Made by a program: the position numbers and the translations under genes. This document shows, in pieces, positions 7,216-12,826 of a stretch of 13,437 nucleotides of DNA. Position 1 is the first letter of the stretch. Every line of letters begins with the position of its first letter. The stretch comes from Candidatus Competibacteraceae bacterium (GTDB lineage Bacteria; Pseudomonadota; Gammaproteobacteria; Competibacterales; Competibacteraceae): contig JAGRHI010000247.1 of the NCBI GenBank assembly GCA_020445045.1, positions 15,797 to 29,233 on the forward strand, read 5' to 3'. Below the pieces are notes generated by a model that saw nothing but the letters and a program-made list of their open reading frames with translations, was not told the origin of the DNA and made no database searches.

Positions 7216-8622
7216 ATGCTTTCCGCCGCCTTTGGCCTGACCTTCTGGGGCTTCTTGATTTTCTACGGCGCGGCGCTGTATGCCGTCACCCCGAATGCCC
7301 GCACGGTCGGCGCTTTTTTTCGGGGCGAGGACAACAACGGACGGATGGCCAGCCAATGGGCGCTGACCGCCAGCATTTTCATTTCCTGGATTTTCGCCAA
7401 GTCGGTCACCAACGCCGCCAATCTGGGGGCCAGTTACGGCATCGTCGGCGGGCTGGCCTATGCGACTTACTGGTTGTCGATTCCGCTGGCGGGATTCGTC
7501 ATTTACCACCTGCGCCGCAACACCGGCGCCACCAGCCTGGTGGGCTTCCTGATCGGCAAGTACGGCCGGGCGGCGGCGCTGGCCTTCACCGCCGCCATCC
7601 TGATTCGCGTGTACAACGAGGTTTGGAGCAACACCGCCGTGGTCGGCGGCTATTACGGCCCGGCCGGTAGCCCGCAATTCATCGGCGCGGCGCTGCTATT
7701 CACCGCCGCCACCCTGTTCTACAGCATCAAGGGCGGCCTGCGCGGCTCCATCGTCACCGATATCATCCAGGCCGCCGTCTTCGTCGTGTTTCTGGCCGCC
7801 GTGTTGCTGCTGGTGCTGCCCAAGCACGGCATGACGACGCTGCTGAGCGTGGGCGAATTCAAACTCGCCGCCGGGGTCGATTTGCTGCTGGTCGCCGGCT
7901 TGCAGATTTTCAGCTATCCCTTTCACGATCCGGTGCTCACGGATCGAGGATTCATCACCGAGGAAAAGGCGATGCTGAAGGCATTCATCCTGGCCGGTGT
8001 CGGCGGCTTTCTGGCCATCCTGGTGTTCAGCTTCGTCGGCATCGATGCGCGATTGGACGGGCTGGCGATCAACGGCAACGCGCCGGCGGCGGTGGCGCAG
8101 GCGTTGGGAATCGGCGCACTGTTCGTCATGACGGTGCTGATGATCGCGGCGGCCGGCTCGACCCTGGACTCGACTTTCGCCTCGCTCTCCAAGATCGTCG
8201 CGCGGGAGTTGCCCACCGTCGCCGGGCGGCAGCCGCCCACATCGGCGTTACGCCACGGCACGGTGGCGATGATCGTCATCGCCGTATTGGGTAATCTGCC
8301 GATGATCGCCGGCGCCGAGATTCTCGCCGCCACCACGCTCAGCGGCACCATGGTGATGGGGCTGGCGCCGGTATTTTTACTGCAACGCTGGGTCGGCTTC
8401 TCGCCGTGGAGCTTTCATCTGAGTTTCTGGCCGGGATTGCTGCTCGGCGTTCTGCTGGCGCTGGGCTGGATTCCAGCGGCCTGGGCCATCGGCGAAGGCA
8501 AGTATGCCCTGCTGCTCGGCGTCAATCTCTACGGCTTGTTGATCTGCACCACCGGATTTCTGCTGCCGGAAATCGGGCGGCGATGGCGCGGCGCACCCGT
8601 CGTTCAAGGGGAATCCGCGTGA
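7216..8622 (+). CDS. Sodium:solute symporter family (SSS/PutP-like) transporter
   Basis: 468 residues, very hydrophobic, with about 12-13 membrane segments spread along the whole length, as in the SSS family. The N-terminus (TFWGFLIFYGAALY) is the first helix, followed by a short loop and the ALTASIFISWIFAKS helix. The family's Na+-site region is recognisable as AAGSTLDSTFASLSKI, with S315-T316-x-D318-S319 corresponding to the conserved STADS element. The GGLRGSIVTDIIQAAVF segment is also typical of the family. Members couple sodium entry to uptake of solutes such as proline, pantothenate, sugars, urea or monocarboxylates; nothing in the sequence identifies the substrate here. AAGGAA at 7202-7207 supports the ATG. 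The stop codon overlaps the GTG start of the next gene, so the two proteins are likely made in a fixed ratio. Confidence 0.9.
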   Translation: MLSAAFGLTFWGFLIFYGAALYAVTPNARTVGAFFRGEDNNGRMASQWALTASIFISWIFAKSVTNAANLGASYGIVGGLAYATYWLSIPLAGFVIYHLRRNTGATSLVGFLIGKYGRAAALAFTAAILIRVYNEVWSNTAVVGGYYGPAGSPQFIGAALLFTAATLFYSIKGGLRGSIVTDIIQAAVFVVFLAAVLLLVLPKHGMTTLLSVGEFKLAAGVDLLLVAGLQIFSYPFHDPVLTDRGFITEEKAMLKAFILAGVGGFLAILVFSFVGIDARLDGLAINGNAPAAVAQALGIGALFVMTVLMIAAAGSTLDSTFASLSKIVARELPTVAGRQPPTSALRHGTVAMIVIAVLGNLPMIAGAEILAATTLSGTMVMGLAPVFLLQRWVGFSPWSFHLSFWPGLLLGVLLALGWIPAAWAIGEGKYALLLGVNLYGLLICTTGFLLPEIGRRWRGAPVVQGESA

Positions 8623-9563
8623 GCGAGCAGCCCGGTCGAAGTTGTCCACCGCGCTATCGCCATGGCGCGGCGGCACTGGCAACCGCGCTGGAACGAGTGA
8701 CGGATACCCTGTACGTGATCGGTGGACTGTATGGCAATCGGCCGGCGCTGGCGGCGGTGGAAGCGCTGGCCGCCGCCGAGTCCGGCCCGGTCACGCTGTG
8801 TTTCAACGGCGATTTTCACTGGTTCGACGTCGATGACGCCGCCTTTGTCGAGATTAACCAACGAGTGTCGCGCCATGCGGCCTTGCTCGGCAATGTGGAA
8901 GCGGAATTGCTGGCCGAGGGCGAGGAAGCCGGTTGCGGCTGCGCCTATCCGAGCACGGTCGATGCCGGAGTGGTGGCGCGTTCCAACCGGATTCACGCCC
9001 GGCTCAAGGCGACCGCCCGACGCCATCCCGAGGCACTGGCCAGGCTACGCGAACTGCCGATGTTCGCTCGTTACCGAGTGGGCGATGCACGGATCGGAAT
9101 AGTGCATGGCGATGCCGAGGCACTGGCCGGGTGGCGGTTCGACGTGAACGCGCTGGACGATCCGGCGAACCGGGCGTGGCTGGCGACGGCGTTCCTGGCA
9201 GCGGATGTCGAGGTGTTCGCCAGTAGTCATACCTGCCTGCCGGCTTGCCGTCGGTTCGAGTTCGGCGAGCGCGCCGGTTGGATCGTCAACAATGGCTCGG
9301 CGGGGATGGCCAACTTCGCCGATACCCGCTTCGGCGTCATCACCCGCATCGGCGTTGCGCCCAGCCCGCACCCGCGTTTGTACGGTGGAACCTTGGGGCG
9401 CGTCCACCTCGACGCCCTGGCGTTGGCCTTCGACGCCGACCGCTGGGAGCGGGAGTTTCTAGCAAGCTGGCCGCCGGAATCGCCGGCCCATGTTTCCTAC
9501 TTCGCGCGCATCCGGCACGGACCCGCCCATGAACCGGCCAGCGCGGCGCCTCGGGCGCCGTAA
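8619..9563 (+). CDS. Metallophosphoesterase-like protein with a non-canonical metal site
   Basis: 314 residues from a GTG that overlaps the symporter stop (GTGA at 8619-8622), with AAGGGGA at 8606-8612 as ribosome site. The calcineurin-type fold can be traced: VIGGLYGN (33-40) at the position of the usual DxHGN motif I, FNGDFHWFD (62-70) for motif II, LLGNVEAEL (89-97) for the GNHE/GNxD motif III, then IVHGD (161-165) and ASSHTCLP (201-208) where HGH and GHTH usually stand, followed by VNNGSAGM (223-230). The first motif lacks both Asp and His, and the last lacks the first Gly-His, so a standard two-metal centre is doubtful. Remaining likely ligands are Asp65, Asn92, His163 and His204. I recall similar proteins with the same motifs, so this may be a family trait rather than decay. 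Substrate unknown; coupling to the transporter suggests a linked role (inference). Confidence 0.72.
   Translation: MSEQPGRSCPPRYRHGAAALATALERVTDTLYVIGGLYGNRPALAAVEALAAAESGPVTLCFNGDFHWFDVDDAAFVEINQRVSRHAALLGNVEAELLAEGEEAGCGCAYPSTVDAGVVARSNRIHARLKATARRHPEALARLRELPMFARYRVGDARIGIVHGDAEALAGWRFDVNALDDPANRAWLATAFLAADVEVFASSHTCLPACRRFEFGERAGWIVNNGSAGMANFADTRFGVITRIGVAPSPHPRLYGGTLGRVHLDALALAFDADRWEREFLASWPPESPAHVSYFARIRHGPAHEPASAAPRAP
9544..9560 (+). other. GC-rich hairpin over the end of the phosphoesterase gene
   Basis: CGGCGCC at 9544-9550 pairs with GGCGCCG at 9554-9560 around a TCG loop, covering the last codons of the gene. No T-run follows directly. It may protect the mRNA 3' end or act together with the palindrome and T-tract just downstream (9576-9605) in ending transcription. 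Confidence 0.35.
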
Positions 9564-9572
9564 CCGGCCAGG

Positions 9573-9605
9573 GCGATTTGCCGCGCGGCAAATAGCAATT
9601 TTTTT
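9573..9605 (+). terminator. Possible intrinsic terminator of the symporter operon, overlapping the palindrome
   Basis: The palindrome can fold as ATTTGCC / GGCAAAT around GCGC, with two more base pairs beyond a G-A mismatch (GC at 9573-9574 with GC at 9595-9596). Seven Ts at 9599-9605 follow after two As. The geometry is acceptable for a rho-independent terminator acting on + strand transcripts, and its position between two convergent genes fits. The second palindrome copy has no T-run, so termination cannot be the shared function. Confidence 0.4.
9576..9593. repeat. Palindrome copy 1, candidate parS site (parB-distal end)
   Basis: ATTTGCCGCGCGGCAAAT, a perfect 18-bp palindrome, lies 12 bp after the phosphoesterase stop and 22 bp beyond the parB stop. 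The identical sequence occurs once more, at 11812-11829, on the other side of the parAB operon; both copies are preceded by GGCG on the + strand, so 22 bp are shared. Two copies framing exactly the partition operon argue for ParB-binding sites. This copy is also followed by AGCAA and then seven Ts (9599-9605). On the + strand it can therefore fold into a stem with a near-adjacent U-tract and could double as the terminator of the phosphoesterase gene. Confidence 0.6.
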
Positions 9606-9615
9606 GACAGAAAAG

Positions 9616-10500
9616 TCAATCGCTTGCCAGATCGAGCAAATTCAGTTTCATCAGAATGCCGTTGCATTCATCGGCGCTGGTGTAATGAATGACGAATTGT
9701 CCCGAACCGGAGGAGTGATTGCGAAACTCCACTTTTGCGCCCAGATGGCCTGAAATCCGCTCGCTCAAGGCCGCGATATCGGGATCTTCCCGTCGCGGAC
9801 GCCGACCGCGGCGGGTGTCGTCGTCGATGCGTTGCTTCAGTTTACGGGCGGCCTGTTCGATCTGCCGGCTGTTCCAGGTTCGCCGGATCGCCAGTTGGGC
9901 GAGCCGCGCCTGTTCCGTTTTGGGCAGGGAAAGCAGCACCCGGCCATGCGCATAGCTCAATTGACCGTCGCGTAGCGCGTCCTTGACGGGATCGGCCAAA
10001 TCCAGCATGCCCAGACTGCGGCTGACCGTGGAAGCCGATTTGCCCACCGCCGCGCCGATCGTCTGTTGGGAAAGTCCGCGATCGATCAGGGTTCGATAAC
10101 CCTCCGCTTCTTCGATCGGGTTCAGATCGCTGCGTTGCAGGTTCTCGACCAGACCCAGGGTGGCCGCCTGCTCGTCGCCGACCTCCCGGACCAGCGCCGG
10201 GATAGTCTCGATGCCCGCCAGTTGCGCCGCTCGCCAGCGCCGCTCGCCGGCAATCAGCTCATAACCTTCCGGGCCGGGCCGAACCAGCACCGGTTGCAGT
10301 ACGCCATGCTCGCGGATGGTATCGGCCAGTTCGGCGAGTTGACCGGGATCGAAATGCTTACGGGCCTGCCAAGGGCTGGGGCCGATGTCGGTGAGCGGCA
10401 GGTCGAGGAACGGACCGGCGGGGAGCGGACTCAGGGGCACCGCCGTTTCACCGGCCAGGACCGCCAGATAATCCAGGGTATCGCGGGAGCGCTTGGCCAT
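9616..10500 (-). CDS. parB: ParB-family partition protein
   Basis: 294 residues, a typical ParB length. The N-terminal CTP-binding domain starts near residue 34 (LPLTDIGPSPWQARKHFD) and includes IREHGVLQPVLVRP, the GERRWRA box (85-91) and ENLQR (119-123). A helix-turn-helix follows at about 143-167 (LSQQTIGAAVGKSASTVSR), then a basic stretch (DDTRRGRRPRRED) and a C-terminal dimerisation region. Such proteins load at parS, spread by CTP-dependent clamping, and stimulate ParA ATPase. The start codon lies 9 nt after the parA stop with no good ribosome site, which suggests translational coupling. The candidate binding sites are the two identical palindromes framing the operon. It has no chromosome-origin neighbours (gidA/B, dnaA) in the window, which points to a plasmid or accessory replicon origin. 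Confidence 0.93.
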   Translation of the reverse strand: MAKRSRDTLDYLAVLAGETAVPLSPLPAGPFLDLPLTDIGPSPWQARKHFDPGQLAELADTIREHGVLQPVLVRPGPEGYELIAGERRWRAAQLAGIETIPALVREVGDEQAATLGLVENLQRSDLNPIEEAEGYRTLIDRGLSQQTIGAAVGKSASTVSRSLGMLDLADPVKDALRDGQLSYAHGRVLLSLPKTEQARLAQLAIRRTWNSRQIEQAARKLKQRIDDDTRRGRRPRREDPDIAALSERISGHLGAKVEFRNHSSGSGQFVIHYTSADECNGILMKLNLLDLASD

Positions 10501-10509
10501 GGCGGCAAC

Positions 10510-11712
10510 TCACAGCATGTCGTCGAGCACCGACGGCCGGTCGGCGGCGGTGGGCGTGTCGGGATGGAGGTCCCACAACGAGCGAATCTGGCTGAGGATA
10601 TCGGCGTTGACCCGATCCATCGCCTGCACCGCTCGGGTGAAGGTTTCGCGCGCGCCGCGCGGTTGTTCGATTTCGTAGAGACCCAGATGGTCGGTGGCCA
10701 CCCGTTGCAGCTCGCGGCTGAGCGGCATGTGGTTGGTCAGGCACATTCCCCCGTAGGCGCTGGCCAGCAGCTTGATCACGCCCTGGGTTTCCGGCGATTG
10801 TTCGTCGACCCGGGTCAGCAGCATGTTGATGCGCTGCACGCCGATGCTGTCCCGGTGCCGGCGGATGACGTCCCGCAGGATGCGGAAATACTGCACGGAC
10901 GAGCCCAGGCTGTACATGTGAGGTTCGATCGGGATGATCAGCAGATTGGCGGCGGCGATGGCGTTCAGGCTCAGCATCCCCAGCGCCGGCGGCGTATCCA
11001 CCACGATGACGTCGTAGCGGTCGGCCAAACGACCTAGGCCCTGGCGCAGCCGCAGCAGGGGCGAACCCAGTTGCTGGGTGGTCGCGGCGGGCTCGCGGGC
11101 GATCAGCAGATCGACCCGTTGCAGGGAGAGCGAGGCGGGAATCAGGTCCAGATTGTCCCAGCAGGTTTTCCGAACGATGCCGTCGATGGCCTCGGGCGCG
11201 CCCAGAATCACCTCGCTCAAATCGTCGTCTTCGCCCAAATCGATGTCCGGCAGGATGCCGAAGGCGCCGGTGGCGGTGGCCTGCGGATCGGCGTCGACCA
11301 GCAGCACCTGGTGGCCTCGCACCGCCAGATACTGGGCGCAGTGGATGGCGTGGGTGGTCTTGGCGACGCCACCCTTCAGGTTGCTGAAGGTAATGTTGAG
11401 GGGCGGCGCCGTCTTCGGTCGGGTCGGACGCTCGCCCAGCAGTTCGCGCAGCCGGTTAACCTCGTTGTAGTTGTAAATCCGCTGCTGGATGGCGCCCGCC
11501 TGCCGCGCGCGGGGTGGCGGAAACCGCTCCGAACCCTCCAGCGCGCGAATTCGGGAGATACTGACGCCCAGCAGTTCGGCGGCGCGCTGGATGGTGAAAT
11601 CGGGCAGGGTTTTCCGCTGGTGGCCGTGACCCAGATGCTCCAGGATCTTGCGCTGGATTTGCTCGCCGCGACCGGCGGCGGCATCGCAGATTCGGTCGAG
11701 ATGATCGATCAT
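10510..11712 (-). CDS. parA: ParA-family partition ATPase with N-terminal DNA-binding domain (plasmid type Ia)
   Basis: 400 residues, much longer than chromosomal Soj/ParA (about 260), because of an N-terminal extension of about 105 residues. Within it, FTIQRAAELLGVSISRIRALE (about 39-59) and YNEVNRLREL read as a MerR/HTH-like DNA-binding unit, the mark of P1 ParA/SopA/RepA-type proteins that repress their own operon. The deviant Walker A motif is KGGVAKTT (113-120), Walker A' is VDADPQ (139-144), and Walker B is DVIVVDTPP, with Asp239. ATP-bound dimers coat the nucleoid and are displaced by ParB-parS complexes, which moves the DNA. The ATG at 11712 has no clear ribosome site, and its first four codons form a 12-bp palindrome. 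It is the first gene of the parAB operon; the second palindrome lies about 100 bp upstream. Confidence 0.94.
   Translation of the reverse strand: MIDHLDRICDAAAGRGEQIQRKILEHLGHGHQRKTLPDFTIQRAAELLGVSISRIRALEGSERFPPPRARQAGAIQQRIYNYNEVNRLRELLGERPTRPKTAPPLNITFSNLKGGVAKTTHAIHCAQYLAVRGHQVLLVDADPQATATGAFGILPDIDLGEDDDLSEVILGAPEAIDGIVRKTCWDNLDLIPASLSLQRVDLLIAREPAATTQQLGSPLLRLRQGLGRLADRYDVIVVDTPPALGMLSLNAIAAANLLIIPIEPHMYSLGSSVQYFRILRDVIRRHRDSIGVQRINMLLTRVDEQSPETQGVIKLLASAYGGMCLTNHMPLSRELQRVATDHLGLYEIEQPRGARETFTRAVQAMDRVNADILSQIRSLWDLHPDTPTAADRPSVLDDML
11701..11712. repeat. 12-bp palindrome covering the parA start codon
   Basis: ATGATCGATCAT is a perfect palindrome made of the first four codons of parA. 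Together with TATAGCTATA (11753-11762) 40 bp upstream, it is a possible operator element for ParA autoregulation or a structure that modulates initiation. Either could be chance. Confidence 0.3.
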
Positions 11713-11811
11713 GTTGGATATGAATATCAGGCAAGGCGTCGATTTTGGATTGTATAGCTATAACGATAGTGTAGAGAAAGAAGTTTGCCTTCGCGGGTCG
11801 AGAACCTGGCG
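11713..11811 (-). promoter_or_regulatory. parA upstream region: AT-rich promoter region with a small palindrome
   Basis: This stretch is clearly more AT-rich than its surroundings. On the minus strand TACAAT (complement of 11749-11754) is a 5-of-6 match to a -10 box about 37 bp before the parA ATG, but no good -35 box stands 17 bp upstream of it. TATAGCTATA at 11753-11762 is a perfect palindrome overlapping that box, a natural operator position for the ParA N-terminal domain. The candidate parS copy lies at the far edge of the region. The exact promoter is not certain. Confidence 0.4.
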
Positions 11812-11831
11812 ATTTGCCGCGCGGCAAATCG
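11810..11831. repeat. Palindrome copy 2, candidate parS site/operator upstream of parA
   Basis: The same 18-bp palindrome as at 9576-9593, here extended by CG on each side to a perfect 22-bp palindrome. It lies 97 bp upstream of the parA start and 26 bp past the stop of the K+ channel gene, which runs toward it on the minus strand. No T-run adjoins it on either strand, so it is not a plain terminator. The position fits a ParB-binding centromere site and possibly an operator for the parAB promoter. Confidence 0.65.
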
Positions 11832-11857
11832 ATGGCGCGTGAAACGAGCGGCGGCGC

Positions 11858-12685
11858 TCACAGCTTGCCACCGCAGAACTTGCAGTAGACGGCGTTGTGA
11901 TCGTGCCCTTCGGCGGCGCAAACCGGGCAGGCGCGGTTGTCGACCGGCTGGCGGAACGCGTTGGACATTTCGACCGTGACAATGCCGGTGGGCACCGCGA
12001 TGATCGCATAGCCCAGGATCATGATGAAGGCGGCCAGGAGTTGACCCAGATCGGTACGCGGCGCGATGTCGCCGTAACCCACCGTGGTCAGGGTGACGAT
12101 GGCCCAGTAGATACTGCGTGGGATGCTGGTGAAGCCGTTGTCCTCGCCCTCGATCACGTACATCAGCGAGCCCATGATCACCACCAGCGTCACGACGGTA
12201 AAAAGAAACACCCCGATCTTGCGCCGGCTCGCCACCAGCGCCCGAGTCAGTTGCCGGGCTTCCCCCAGGTAGGTGACCAACTTGAGGATACGGAAAATGC
12301 GCAGGATTCGCAGGATGCGGATCACCAGCAGGTAATGGGTTCCGGCGATCAGCAGGCTCAGGTAAGCCGGCAGAATGCTGAGGAGATCGACGATGCCGTA
12401 GAAACTGATCGCGTAGTGCCAGGGGCGTTGCACGCACAGCAGCCGTAATCCGTACTCGACGGTGAATACCAGGGTGAAAACCCATTCCAGCGTGTGCAAG
12501 GGTGTGCTGTAGGTCGCCCGGAACTCGCTCACGCTGTCGAGCATGACGCAGAATACGCTCAGCACGATAAGGACGATCAGCACGATATCGAAATTTTTTC
12601 CGGCTGGTGTATTCGCCTCGAAGATAATTTCATGAAGTTTGCTTCGCCAGGCACTGAACGATGGGTCGCGTGATTCGATGCGCAT
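11858..12685 (-). CDS. Voltage-gated type K+ channel with C-terminal zinc-ribbon-like tail
   Basis: 275 residues from ATG 12685. Six membrane segments can be read: S1 (about 32-51), S2 (66-85), S3 (92-114), an S4 with regularly spaced arginines (IRILRILRIFRILK, 122-135), S5 (157-178) and S6 (216-238). The pore carries the K+ selectivity filter TVGYGD (201-206). The tail has CPVC (253-256) and CKFC (268-271) with His261 and His263 between, a likely zinc-binding knuckle. Such channels form inner-membrane tetramers that let K+ through in response to voltage. The frame is open further upstream to 13030, but that part overlaps the divergent amylase gene and has no membrane or family features. AGGG about 10 nt before 12685 is a weak ribosome site. 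It is convergent with nothing and runs toward the parAB operon in the same direction. Confidence 0.9.
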   Translation of the reverse strand: MRIESRDPSFSAWRSKLHEIIFEANTPAGKNFDIVLIVLIVLSVFCVMLDSVSEFRATYSTPLHTLEWVFTLVFTVEYGLRLLCVQRPWHYAISFYGIVDLLSILPAYLSLLIAGTHYLLVIRILRILRIFRILKLVTYLGEARQLTRALVASRRKIGVFLFTVVTLVVIMGSLMYVIEGEDNGFTSIPRSIYWAIVTLTTVGYGDIAPRTDLGQLLAAFIMILGYAIIAVPTGIVTVEMSNAFRQPVDNRACPVCAAEGHDHNAVYCKFCGGKL

Positions 12686-12826
12686 GGAAAATTGCCCTAC
12701 CCGTGTCGTGAAGGCCAGCCGGTCTCGGTAGCTTATTCCATGCCAGACCTCGACAAGCCCCTGAGCCGGTCTATCATGGACGAGGACCTTTCCTACCGAA
12801 ACCGCTCGTTTACCGGAACCGTTGTT

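Noticed and set aside
8406..8618. Upstream extension of the phosphoesterase frame into the symporter gene
   Set aside because: The frame is open, but the residues are arginine/glycine-rich without family resemblance. The GTG at 8619 has a good ribosome site and the usual stop-start overlap.
10066..11037. Plus-strand reading frame of 323 codons over parA and parB
   Set aside because: It spans the junction of two clear genes on the other strand and has a low-complexity Gly/Gln/Arg/His composition typical of antisense frames.
9576..11829. Reading the two palindromes as the ends of a transposable element
   Set aside because: No transposase or recombinase lies between them, the surrounding bases give no target-site duplication, and a self-palindrome is the shape expected of a ParB site.
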